From Patescibacteria group bacterium (GTDB taxonomy: Bacteria; Patescibacteriota; Patescibacteriia; 2-12-FULL-60-25): 64,000 bases of DNA. Location: contig JALNYW010000001.1 in NCBI GenBank assembly GCA_023229665.1, positions 496,001-560,000 on the forward strand, in the 5' to 3' direction. A program made the translations under genes and the position numbers. Below are positions 26,371 through 33,174 of the stretch, one piece after another. Every line of letters starts with the position of its first letter. The first letter of the stretch is position 1. The notes below the pieces were generated by a model, which was not told where the DNA came from, ran no database searches, and was given only the letters and a program-made list of their open reading frames with translations.

Positions 26371-26399
26371 TTGATATCAAAAAATAAGGATTTTGTCAA
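26371..26399 (-). promoter_or_regulatory. Promoter of the GT4 gene at 25173
   Basis: TTGACA (26394-26399), 17-bp spacer, TATCAA (26371-26376) on the minus strand. The -10 overlaps the palindrome TTGATATCAA (26371-26380), which could be an operator. Confidence 0.65.
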
Positions 26400-26434
26400 T
26401 CCCCTAACCGCATATATTTGCTTATATTAGCCAA

Positions 26435-26806
26435 TTATTGATACAAGTTCTCAATCCAATAGTACTCAATGTCCTTCCCGGGCAAGGCGGTAATGGCCAA
26501 AGCATCCGCCTGATAGGTTTTTGGCGGCCTTTCTTGTTCTTCCAGCCAGCAAAAGATGGCCCGCTCCAAATGCCTCAATTTCTTGCCCGTGATGGCTTCC
26601 TCCGGGTGTCCGAACATGAGGGTATGGCGGAATTTCACCTCGATAAAACGCACCTCACCGGAGCGTTCGACGATCAGGTCGATTTCGCCCAGCCGGTGGG
26701 TCCAATTCCGGTCCAAAACGCGAAACCCTTTCGCTTCAAAAAACGCGGCCGCCAAATCCTCGCCAAACCGTCCATCGACCTTGCGCGGGTCGGGCGCAGG
26801 ATTCAT
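26435..26806 (-). CDS. yraN: YraN family (UPF0102) endonuclease-like protein
   Basis: A 123-residue protein with the complete UPF0102 pattern: RFGEDLAAAFFEAKGF, then GEIDLIV at 40-46 and FIEVKFR at 54-60. The Asp43, Glu56 and Lys58 correspond to the restriction-endonuclease-like (PD-(D/E)xK) active site, which suggests nuclease activity, though the biological role of YraN is not settled. Its upstream region (26807-26850) is almost purely A/T with several -10-like hexamers. It stands alone between the GT4 gene and a membrane protein, all leftward. Confidence 0.88.
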   Translation of the reverse strand: MNPAPDPRKVDGRFGEDLAAAFFEAKGFRVLDRNWTHRLGEIDLIVERSGEVRFIEVKFRHTLMFGHPEEAITGKKLRHLERAIFCWLEEQERPPKTYQADALAITALPGKDIEYYWIENLYQ

Positions 26807-26874
26807 ATTTTATTATTTGTATTTAATTATTTGTATTATATTATTCACTCTCCCCCTCCTTGCCAACAGGGGGT

Positions 26875-27297
26875 CTACTTCTTGGGCTTGGGCAACCACT
26901 TTTCGTAGGCCGCGCGTTCGCGCTCCTGGGCGCGTACCGCCGGGAGCTGTTTGAAATGCGTCTTCCAAATCACATACGCCCAGTATCCGAACCCGGCAAG
27001 CCAGAGAAGCCAGAACAAGCGCATGGAGAGGTACGGGACGCGCTGCCAGTGGAAGAAGTACAACAGGCCGCCGGCCAATCCGGCCAAAAGCGACGCCGTC
27101 CCGATTTCGCGCCACAGCTTGCGCGCATCCTTTTCCACGCCTTTGCCGAATTTGGCATAGACGAGGGCCACGACGCCGGCGAGCCCGATGAACGCCAATA
27201 CGATGGGCAAAGCCCGTTCCAACCACGGCATAAATGGCACCGCCATGGCATTAAACCAGAACGACGGCTTGAAGAGGGGCAAAATCCAGTTAAACAT
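26875..27297 (-). CDS. Three-TM membrane protein of unknown function
   Basis: A 140-residue protein. Hydrophobic segments lie near residues 27-50 (ERALPIVLAFIGLAGVVALV), 67-83 and 92-112 (RLFWLLWLAGFGYWAYVIW), followed by a charged cytoplasmic tail ending KPKK. No family was recognised. ATG at 27297 is chosen over a TTG seven codons upstream. The gene follows the methyltransferase at 27324 by 26 bases on the same strand and may be co-transcribed. The hydrophobic pattern and codon use support a real gene. Confidence 0.7.
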   Translation of the reverse strand: MFNWILPLFKPSFWFNAMAVPFMPWLERALPIVLAFIGLAGVVALVYAKFGKGVEKDARKLWREIGTASLLAGLAGGLLYFFHWQRVPYLSMRLFWLLWLAGFGYWAYVIWKTHFKQLPAVRAQERERAAYEKWLPKPKK

Positions 27298-27323
27298 AGT
27301 CGGCTGGATATCTACCAAATCCG

Positions 27324-27929
27324 CTACCTACGCGCAAGATCATCCGCGTGGTTTACGATTTCCTCGCGCACGCCCTCCGGGATGCGTTTTCGGTAGACCA
27401 AGGCGTAATGGCAGTCGCCGGCATCGTATTCATCCGTCAATTCAAGCTCGGGATCCGCAAAATAACGCTTCGCTTCATGGGGCGGCATGCGGTTCTCAGG
27501 AGCCGGGCCCACGTCGGTGACGCAGGCCTGCCACTCGATCATCAAAATCGCGCCGCCCGGAGCAAGCAACCGCATCGCTTCGGCCACCAATCCCGCGCGA
27601 TTGCGTGAAAGGTAAAGGTTGCCCGCCACGATCACCAATTGACACGAACCGTCCCGGATGCGGGCCGCGCGCACGACCTCGATATCCGACCAAACCGGCG
27701 TGATATTGAAATACTGGTCATGCTTGGCGGCGCGATCAATCGCCTTCAAAGCATTCTTGTCGATATCCACGGCATACACGCGGCCGTTTCCCCCGACTAA
27801 TTGCGCGGCGGGAAATACAAAATGCCCAAGCGCTCCGCAACCGAGATCCGCCACCGTATCCCCTTCCCGAATACCGGCGCGCTCGAGCGTCTTGAACGGA
27901 TTGATCAGCTCGTTGCCGCTATGGCGCAT
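27324..27929 (-). CDS. SAM-dependent methyltransferase (Methyltransf_31/UbiE-like)
   Basis: A 201-residue class I methyltransferase. DTVADLGCGALGHFVFPAA at 24-42 is motif I, VYAVDIDKNAL motif II with the ribose-binding Asp, and LLAPGGAILMIEW the post-motif III strand. Length and layout resemble small UbiE/arsenite-type methyltransferases. It begins two bases after the stop of the small membrane protein upstream, so the two are coupled. The acceptor is unknown. Confidence 0.83.
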   Translation of the reverse strand: MRHSGNELINPFKTLERAGIREGDTVADLGCGALGHFVFPAAQLVGGNGRVYAVDIDKNALKAIDRAAKHDQYFNITPVWSDIEVVRAARIRDGSCQLVIVAGNLYLSRNRAGLVAEAMRLLAPGGAILMIEWQACVTDVGPAPENRMPPHEAKRYFADPELELTDEYDAGDCHYALVYRKRIPEGVREEIVNHADDLARR

Positions 27930-27931
27930 AC

Positions 27932-28192
27932 CTATTCAGTGCGCGGCAATAACGATCCGAGCGTGGCCTGCAAAAACGCATTCCACAGATTGAACATGAC
28001 GATGAACCCAAGCAAACAGAACACTACGCCCAAAAGCTTGTAAAAAAGCGTCGTCCCTCCCCCGCCCAAATATTTCTCGGCAAAGGGAACCGGTCCGAAA
28101 AAATCGGAAATGTCGCGCGTCTTGATGACGAACGCGACTCCGCCGCCAACAATGGCAGCCCCCAGGAGCACACGAAGGATGGTTGAGCCCAT
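27932..28192 (-). CDS. Small two-TM membrane protein
   Basis: An 86-residue protein beginning MGSTILRVLLG. Membrane segments lie near residues 6-24 and 50-75 (LGVVFCLLGFIVMFNLW); a Gly-rich loop (KYLGGGGTT) joins them. A much longer reading frame continues upstream, but that part is antisense to the rightward methyltransferase at 28223, so ATG 28192 is taken as start. Small proteins of this shape are common in Patescibacteria; no role is known. It is followed at once by the methyltransferase at 27324. Confidence 0.7.
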   Translation of the reverse strand: MGSTILRVLLGAAIVGGGVAFVIKTRDISDFFGPVPFAEKYLGGGGTTLFYKLLGVVFCLLGFIVMFNLWNAFLQATLGSLLPRTE

Positions 28193-28222
28193 ATTTGGTA
28201 TTGTCCGGGACCAGTGTAGCAT

Positions 28223-29002
28223 ATGCGCATGAAGAAATTCAGGCGGGTAAAAAAGGGCTGGGAACCTGTCGCTGACTGGTATGTCGGCTACATGGGCAAG
28301 GAGGGCGGCGCCTTCCAGCGCGACATCGTGTTTCCGGGCGCCGAGCGTCTTCTCCAATTGAAAAAAGGAGGGACCTATTTGGATATCGCCTGCGGCCAAG
28401 GCGCGTTTGCGAAACGGTTGGCGAAAGACGGCTCGCGCGTGATCCATGGGTTTGATATTTCCCCAAGTTTGATCGCCGAGGCGAAAAAAGATGCGCCGAA
28501 GAATGCGCATTTCCGCGTGGCCGATGCGACCGGTTTCGCCAGCCACTATCCCCCGTCTTCGTTTGACGGAGCCGCGTGCAATCTCGCCATCCAAAACATT
28601 GATCCGATGGAACCGGTCTTCGCCGATGCGTCCCGCGTGTTGAAGCCGGGCGGAGTTCTTGTCCTGACCATGAATCACCCCGCTTTCCGCCAACCGCGTC
28701 AAAGCGGATGGGGCTGGGACGAGGAACGCAAACTCCAGTACCGCCGCGTCGATAAATATTTGGAGCCGTATGAAATGCCAATTCTCGCGCATCCCGGTTC
28801 GGCGCCGAGCGTCAAAACCTACTCGTATCACCGACCTTTATCCGCTTTTGTCACCGCGCTGGCAAAGCATGGTTTTGTGATTGATGCGCTGGAGGAATGG
28901 GTTTCAAACAAAGTGAGCGACTCGGGACCGAAAGCCAAAGCCGAAAACGTCGCACGCAAAGAAATTCCCCTCTTTTTGGCGATTAGGGCAAGAAAAATGT
29001 AG
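28223..29002 (+). CDS. SAM-dependent methyltransferase
   Basis: A 259-residue class I methyltransferase. YLDIACGQG at 52-60 is motif I, GFDISPSLIAEAKKD motif II, CNLAIQNIDPMEP motif IV and VLKPGGVLVLTMNHPAF the post-motif loop. The tail after residue 165 is a family-specific cap starting PRQSGWGWDEER. TAGCAT (28217-28222) directly precedes ATG 28223; if it is the -10, the ATG at 28229 (MKKFRR) would be the start of a leaderless message. Divergent from the small membrane protein. Acceptor unknown. Confidence 0.83.
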   Translation: MRMKKFRRVKKGWEPVADWYVGYMGKEGGAFQRDIVFPGAERLLQLKKGGTYLDIACGQGAFAKRLAKDGSRVIHGFDISPSLIAEAKKDAPKNAHFRVADATGFASHYPPSSFDGAACNLAIQNIDPMEPVFADASRVLKPGGVLVLTMNHPAFRQPRQSGWGWDEERKLQYRRVDKYLEPYEMPILAHPGSAPSVKTYSYHRPLSAFVTALAKHGFVIDALEEWVSNKVSDSGPKAKAENVARKEIPLFLAIRARKM

Positions 29003-29013
29003 ACCAACCAGCG

Positions 29014-29042
29014 TTGACAAAACGTCGGTTTTGTGATACCCA
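29014..29042 (+). promoter_or_regulatory. Promoter of the 2H phosphoesterase-like gene
   Basis: TTGACA (29014-29019), 17-bp spacer, TGA then TACCCA (29037-29042), an extended -10. It sits immediately downstream of the methyltransferase stop and gives this gene independent expression. Confidence 0.7.
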
Positions 29043-29080
29043 AAACCCGCTTCCGTTCTTGGGAGCAAGGAGGATTTCAC

Positions 29081-29749
29081 ATGACAAAACGGACGGTGAG
29101 CGGCTTCTTGGGCCTGCTGGTGATGCCGGACCCGAATACGGTCCGCATCCTCGAGCACACGCTCACGCACCGCAACCTGAGCCGCCACCTGAAACAGGCG
29201 GCCTTCCGCGTGCCGCCGAAAGGCGCGCACATCACGCTCTTCCAGGCCCGCAACTTCAAGCAGCTGCCGGTCAGCGTCGCCCGCACGGTCGTGGACGGGC
29301 TGAACGACTTCCTCGTCACCTCGCCGTCCGGTTCAGTCGGACTCCACTTCGAGACGATCGAGCCCTACGTCGGCAACCGGCGGTTCCTGTTCTGGCAGGC
29401 ACTCCGCTCCCCGGAGCTCGCGTTCGCGCATGCGATGAGCGTCGCCGTCTGCGGCTGGGTAGACAAATCCCAGGCCGAGGACAAGCACGCACTCGAACGG
29501 CGCATCCACGGCCTGCCCGAGAAGGAGATGTCGCTCGCGCGGGCGCTCAACCACAACGAGCACCTCTTCGGCTACGGCCTCGTGCACGACGAGTTCATGC
29601 CGCACATCACGCTCGCCGCGGACCCGGACGGCTTCCCGAAGTTCAAGCCGTTCAAGGACCCTCACATCGGTTCGGCCGGTCGCGTCGTCCTCGCCCGCAT
29701 GGGCGAGTGGGGCAAGATCGACGAGATCCTGTACGACCCTCTCTGCTGA
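29081..29749 (+). CDS. 2H phosphoesterase-like (LigT/CPDase superfamily) protein
   Basis: A 222-residue protein with the two H-x-T motifs of the 2H superfamily: AHITLF (His50, Thr52) and PHITLA (His175, Thr177). These enzymes hydrolyse or form 2'-5' or cyclic phosphates on RNA or nucleotides in the cytoplasm. ATG 29081 is fixed by AAGGAGG seven bases upstream; a longer frame has no such signal. The gene is single, with its own promoter, and its TGA lies inside the 5' arm of the terminator. A sample line has 40 G+C of 60 against 29 of 60 in the upstream methyltransferase, so codon use is foreign to its neighbours. Substrate unknown. Confidence 0.8.
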   Translation: MTKRTVSGFLGLLVMPDPNTVRILEHTLTHRNLSRHLKQAAFRVPPKGAHITLFQARNFKQLPVSVARTVVDGLNDFLVTSPSGSVGLHFETIEPYVGNRRFLFWQALRSPELAFAHAMSVAVCGWVDKSQAEDKHALERRIHGLPEKEMSLARALNHNEHLFGYGLVHDEFMPHITLAADPDGFPKFKPFKDPHIGSAGRVVLARMGEWGKIDEILYDPLC

Positions 29750-29777
29750 GACCCGCTAGGGATCAGCAGTTTTTTTT
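29743..29777 (+). terminator. Terminator overlapping the stop codon
   Basis: CTGCTGA (29743-29749) pairs with TCAGCAG (29763-29769) and is followed by eight T. The TGA stop of the 2H gene is the last three bases of the first arm. Confidence 0.85.
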
Positions 29778-30483
29778 ATTTCTCCAAAAGAATATACGCC
29801 ATCATCGCCTGCAAAGGCCCGGCCTGATCGCGGCGGCGTGAAAAATATTTGTCTTCCAGATGGTACGTGCATTCTTCGCTATCGCTGATGTGCTCGGGCG
29901 TAATTCCACCTTCTTTCAATTGTGTTTTGATGATCGCCGGCAAATCCACGAACATCCCCTTTTCACGTTCGATCACGGCTTCGCCGTGGCCTTCGAAATG
30001 CGAAAAGATGTCTTCGTGGATTTCAAAATGGCAAGCGCGGATGCCGGGACCTATCCCCACCAAAATATCCGCCGGCTCAGAACCTAATCCGTTCATCTGA
30101 ACAATAAGTTCGGGAATGATTCCGCTCGTAATTCCGCGCCAGCCCGCGTGAGCCATGCCAATCACCCGTTCCACGGGATCGATGGCGTACACGGGAAAAC
30201 AATCGGCTCCCGTTACGGATAAAATAAGATTTGGAACGCGCGTCACCAATCCATCGCACTCAGGGATGATGGATCCGGCTTCTTCTTCGCGTGCGATATG
30301 GACATGCGTGCCATGCACTAAGTTGGCAGCGACGAAACGCATCGGATCTAAACCAAGAGATTCGATATATCGCTTGCGATTGGCTTCCGTATCGGATTCG
30401 GAAGATGGGATGCGCAAATTCCCGTCATGGCGCGTGGAGAAGCCATAACGGACATTCGAAACCGAGTTAAATATGGAAAACAT
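29776..30483 (-). CDS. pgeF: Peptidoglycan editing factor / multicopper-oxidase-like (YfiH, PgeF)
   Basis: A 235-residue protein of the YfiH/PgeF family (former DUF152 laccase). The zinc/metal site is visible: His57 in LVHGTHV, Cys95 in GADCFPV and His112 in AHAGWRG. Family members act on nucleosides or hydrolyse aberrant peptidoglycan precursors in the cytoplasm. ATG 30483 follows directly after the terminator of the caspase-like gene; an earlier in-frame start would read through that hairpin and is rejected. Length is typical. Confidence 0.9.
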   Translation of the reverse strand: MFSIFNSVSNVRYGFSTRHDGNLRIPSSESDTEANRKRYIESLGLDPMRFVAANLVHGTHVHIAREEEAGSIIPECDGLVTRVPNLILSVTGADCFPVYAIDPVERVIGMAHAGWRGITSGIIPELIVQMNGLGSEPADILVGIGPGIRACHFEIHEDIFSHFEGHGEAVIEREKGMFVDLPAIIKTQLKEGGITPEHISDSEECTYHLEDKYFSRRRDQAGPLQAMMAYILLEK

Positions 30484-30488
30484 GGGAA

Positions 30489-30512
30489 GAAAATCCCCCG
30501 CACCGCGGGGGC
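30489..30512 (-). terminator. Terminator of the caspase-like gene
   Basis: CCCCCGC and GCGGGGG around ACC, then ATTTT on the minus strand. It begins three bases after the stop of the caspase-like gene. Confidence 0.85.
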
Positions 30513-30514
30513 AG

Positions 30515-31417
30515 TTACTCACGGGAGGCGACGGCCGGGCGGCTCACGCGCCACAGCACGGCATCGCCTTCGCCCAGGGCATTGGACTCCATCTCGAGCC
30601 GCATGCCGCTCGAGAGGCGCGATCGCGTGCGCGCTTGGACGCCGGCGAGCAGCTCTTCCATCGTGACGTCGCCGTCGTCACGCCCGAGCAAGGGAGCGAG
30701 TTCGACGATCGCGTTGGAGAAATACTCGGCATACGAGATGCTCGCCGCTCCGGTCGAGTAGAGCCCGTGCCACAGGGTTCCGGCCTCACCGCGCCCGGGC
30801 ATGGCCCAGTCGAGGCTGCCCGAGTGGCAGGCATCGGCGATGAAGAGCCCTTGTCCGGCGTGGAGGAACGCGAGTTCCGTCTGGATCTCCGACTCGTTGA
30901 TCGACGTGCCTCCGTAGAGCTCGAGCGAGTTCTCGCCACCGTGGGTGGCGAAATACACGATGACCAGGTCCTCGCGCGTCAGGCGCAGCCTCTGCCGCGC
31001 CACCGCCTCGCGGAAGGCGTCGGGCGTCGCCTGTTCATCCATCAGGATGATGGCGTGCTCCCGCTCCATGATCCGGGCGCGGATGAACGCGTCGGCGACG
31101 CGTCGCGCAAGCCCGCTATGACCGGGCAAATTGCGGTCTTCGCCGGGAAAATCGGACACGGTGACGAAGATCCCATAGGCCCGTCCGCGGCCCGTAACGC
31201 CCAAGCCCGTACCGGACCGGGGCACATCCGCCGCCATGGCCGCCTCCTCAAGGGAGCCGGTGACATGCAGCTCCACCTCGAGCCAATCACGCGAATACGC
31301 GTATCCGGCGAGGAAAGCCGCGGTGATCGTCAACAGGATCACGGAACGTACCAGACGACGGTACACGCCCTTGATCCACCAGATGACGCCAGAACCAAAC
31401 TGCCGGCCGTGCGTCAT
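30515..31417 (-). CDS. Membrane-anchored caspase-like protease (C14 / metacaspase type)
   Basis: A 300-residue protein. One membrane segment near 23-40 (VRSVILLTITAAFLAGYAY) anchors it, and the catalytic domain starts at YGIFVTVSDFPGEDRNLPG. The His is H159 in YFATHGG and the nucleophile C197 in ADACHSG, both with textbook caspase/metacaspase neighbours. Such proteases cleave after Arg/Lys or Asp and are linked to signalling or cell death in some bacteria. AAGGAGG lies six bases before ATG 31417. Single gene with its own promoter and terminator, and GC-rich codons unlike neighbours. Which face of the membrane holds the protease is not certain from sequence. Confidence 0.82.
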   Translation of the reverse strand: MTHGRQFGSGVIWWIKGVYRRLVRSVILLTITAAFLAGYAYSRDWLEVELHVTGSLEEAAMAADVPRSGTGLGVTGRGRAYGIFVTVSDFPGEDRNLPGHSGLARRVADAFIRARIMEREHAIILMDEQATPDAFREAVARQRLRLTREDLVIVYFATHGGENSLELYGGTSINESEIQTELAFLHAGQGLFIADACHSGSLDWAMPGRGEAGTLWHGLYSTGAASISYAEYFSNAIVELAPLLGRDDGDVTMEELLAGVQARTRSRLSSGMRLEMESNALGEGDAVLWRVSRPAVASRE

Positions 31418-31468
31418 GACCTACCTCCTTGTGTGGAAAACCTGACGTAAGTGAAAGATACTAACTTC

Positions 31469-31497
31469 AACGTAACAAGGGCGGCTTAGGGGGTCAA
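31469..31497 (-). promoter_or_regulatory. Promoter of the caspase-like gene
   Basis: TTGACC (31492-31497), 17-bp spacer, TGT then TACGTT (31469-31474) on the minus strand, an extended -10. The leader of about 45 bases ends in the strong AAGGAGG site. Confidence 0.6.
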
Positions 31498-31498
31498 T

Positions 31499-31966
31499 TT
31501 AGACATCGGCAGCTTCCCGCAATTCATGCTCGGTGATGGTGTCGTACCCATCAAACAAAAAATATCCGCGGAATTTCTTGCCCGCCAAATACCACGGCAC
31601 CCAATGACGATCGTCAGGCCATGCGTGATCAAACGGGAATTCTGAAACCTCATACCAGGCAGGCTTTATTTCTTCGGTTTCGATGGGGTCGCCGGAAAAA
31701 TCATGCGTATCAAACAGATGGATTTCAATCACGCCCGGTTTTTCGACATTACGATAGTCGCATTGAATGATGCCAAAACGATTCAACGCTCCGATCTTCA
31801 TCCCGACTTCTTCCAAAGTTTCGCGTCGCGCGCCGTCTTCGATGCTCTCCCCCTCTTCAACCTTACCGCCTACGCCATTCCATTGGCCCATGCCGAACCC
31901 GCGCTTTTTATAGCCCAGCAGGACTTCTTCGCCGCGGCGGAGAAAAATCAGCGTTAAAACCCTCAT
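31499..31966 (-). CDS. NUDIX hydrolase (MutT/MTH1-like)
   Basis: A 155-residue NUDIX enzyme. The box is GGKVEEGESIEDGARRE (33-49) followed by TLEEVGM, matching G-x5-E-x7-REUxEExGU. GQWNGVGGK upstream of the box resembles MTH1-type oxidised purine nucleotide hydrolases, so sanitising 8-oxo-dGTP or related nucleotides is the likely role. The start is a TGCTAGGCT extended -10 nine bases before the ATG and no ribosome site, so the mRNA is probably leaderless. Confidence 0.88.
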   Translation of the reverse strand: MRVLTLIFLRRGEEVLLGYKKRGFGMGQWNGVGGKVEEGESIEDGARRETLEEVGMKIGALNRFGIIQCDYRNVEKPGVIEIHLFDTHDFSGDPIETEEIKPAWYEVSEFPFDHAWPDDRHWVPWYLAGKKFRGYFLFDGYDTITEHELREAADV

Positions 31967-31975
31967 ATCAAAAAG

Positions 31976-31984
31976 AGCCTAGCA
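31976..31984 (-). promoter_or_regulatory. Extended -10 of the NUDIX gene
   Basis: TGCTAGGCT on the minus strand, nine bases before the ATG at 31966. It lies next to the terminator of the MazG-like gene. Confidence 0.55.
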
Positions 31985-32010
31985 TAAAAAAAGACGGTCC
32001 CTTAGGACTC
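31985..32010 (-). terminator. Terminator around the stop codon of the MazG-like gene
   Basis: On the minus strand GACGAGTCC, TAA, GGGACCGTC, then seven T. The TAA stop is the hairpin loop. Confidence 0.8.
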
Positions 32011-32502
32011 GTCGAGGACGATCCACCCGTCGAAACCGCCGCGCTCGCGGCGTTTGGCGATGCGCATCGCTTCGAGCATCTCGCGGTCGAAGCCGTAGAA
32101 GCTCACCGCCCGATCGAACAGCGCCAGGAAGACTGCCATGCGTTCGAGAACCGGCTGTACCGCGAAGTCCTCGGCCGCTTCGACCAGAGCGAGCTGGATC
32201 TCCAGCCGTCGATCCTCCTCGAGGACCTCGCCCGCATCGAACACCGTAGGTGACCCGCGCGCCGCCTGGAGCGCGGTCTCGTCGAAGGCGTAGAAGCCGA
32301 TCATCGTCTTCACGACTTCGGCAATGTCCACGGCCTCGTCGGGCGACTCCTCGGTCGCGAACTCGGCGCACTCCTCCATGAGCTTGAAGACGAGTTTGTC
32401 TTGCCGTTCCTCCATCGTGTCTGCGACGTGATAGGAACACGGTTCTCCTTTTTCCTGGATGATCCGTATGATCCCGTCGCGTACCAGTTTTCCGTACTTC
32501 AT
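32002..32502 (-). CDS. MazG-like NTP pyrophosphohydrolase with two tandem half-domains
   Basis: A 166-residue protein. MKYGKLVRDGI and KLVFKLMEECAEFATEES (37-54) match the MazG/phosphoribosyl-ATP pyrophosphohydrolase helices that bind Mg through Glu residues; EAVDIAEV follows. GFYAFDETALQAAR (69-82) is echoed by SFYGFDREMLEAMR (134-147), so the protein looks like two copies of a helical half, only the first keeping the acidic metal site. Role: hydrolysis of an NTP to NMP and PPi, possibly house-cleaning. GGAGG before ATG 32502 decides the start. Single gene, GC-rich, with its stop inside the terminator. Confidence 0.75.
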   Translation of the reverse strand: MKYGKLVRDGIIRIIQEKGEPCSYHVADTMEERQDKLVFKLMEECAEFATEESPDEAVDIAEVVKTMIGFYAFDETALQAARGSPTVFDAGEVLEEDRRLEIQLALVEAAEDFAVQPVLERMAVFLALFDRAVSFYGFDREMLEAMRIAKRRERGGFDGWIVLDES

Positions 32503-32586
32503 CGCCGTACCTCCGGCTGGAAACTTTGCCCCGCCATGCACCGGACGGAGCATGGCCCCGCCGACCGTCGGCAAGGAACTAAAAAA

Positions 32587-32615
32587 GTCTTACGTCGCCC
32601 TCACGGGAAACGCAA
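32587..32615 (-). promoter_or_regulatory. Candidate promoter of the MazG-like gene
   Basis: TTGCGT (32610-32615), 17-bp spacer, TAAGAC (32587-32592) on the minus strand. It overlaps the end of the lipoprotein gene upstream. The leader of about 80 bases has a GCCGAC/GTCGGC hairpin. Confidence 0.45.
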
Positions 32616-32624
32616 GACCTTGGC

Positions 32625-33143
32625 TTACCGCACGTTCACCGGGAACACGTACGTTACGTCTTCGCCGCCGGATTGGCCGAACCGCACATTCGCCATGATC
32701 AACGTGCGGCCGGTGACCGCCGGAATCCTGATCGCGTATTTCCCATCCCGAAAACTAACCGGAATACGGATCCCGAGATCGGTGCCGGACGCATTTGCCG
32801 CGGTCACGCCGAATTCAAATATTTCGCCGCCGACCGCAAAGGTCGTATCACGGCCGGGATTTACGTTCTTGAACATCAGCCCTTCGCTCATGACGAGTTC
32901 GGACGGCCCGACTTTGTCCACGCAGGTTCCGCCATAGCAATAACTTCCTTCCACTCCGGGATAGATTTCTTCACCTACCGTCATCACCACCGCCGGCGGA
33001 TGGCCCGCCGGAACGGAGGGTCTTTCACCCGAAGGGGAAGTCGGGGTCGGCGCAGGGGCCGGAGTCGGGGTCGGCGCAGGGGCGCAACCGGCGCCGAATA
33101 AGGTGATGGCAGCAATAACGATCAAAAATCGCGAGGTTTTCAT
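32625..33143 (-). CDS. Putative lipoprotein of unknown function
   Basis: A 172-residue lipoprotein. The signal MKTSRFLIVIAAITLFGAGC ends at Cys20, the lipidation site. A Pro/Thr linker (APTPTPAPAPTPT) follows, then a ~115-residue beta-rich domain with two Cys (SYCYGGTCVD) that could form a disulphide. No family was recognised; the domain probably faces outward and binds something at the envelope. The ATG lies in the loop of a 10-bp hairpin, and a TACAAT hexamer ends eight bases before it, so translation may be regulated by structure. Confidence 0.75.
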   Translation of the reverse strand: MKTSRFLIVIAAITLFGAGCAPAPTPTPAPAPTPTSPSGERPSVPAGHPPAVVMTVGEEIYPGVEGSYCYGGTCVDKVGPSELVMSEGLMFKNVNPGRDTTFAVGGEIFEFGVTAANASGTDLGIRIPVSFRDGKYAIRIPAVTGRTLIMANVRFGQSGGEDVTYVFPVNVR

Positions 33144-33157
33144 ACCTCGCGATTGTA
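33128..33157 (-). promoter_or_regulatory. Start-codon hairpin and -10 of the lipoprotein gene
   Basis: ATCGCGAGGT (33128-33137) and ACCTCGCGAT (33144-33153) form a 10-bp stem whose loop (33138-33143) contains the start codon. TACAAT (33152-33157 on the minus strand) is the likely -10 and partly overlaps the outer arm. Confidence 0.55.
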
Positions 33158-33174
33158 TATCGTTTGTCTAAATT

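Noticed and set aside
28193..28831. Upstream extension of the small membrane gene at 27932
   Set aside because: That part is antisense to the rightward methyltransferase and shows no homology; the true start is 28192.
29014..29841. 275-residue Arg/Pro-rich frame overlapping the 2H phosphoesterase gene
   Set aside because: Shifted frame of a GC-rich gene; the other frame has both H-x-T motifs and the Shine-Dalgarno.
31979..32440. 153-residue Arg/Gly-rich leftward frame over the MazG-like gene
   Set aside because: Frame-shifted shadow in GC-rich DNA; lacks motifs and a start signal.
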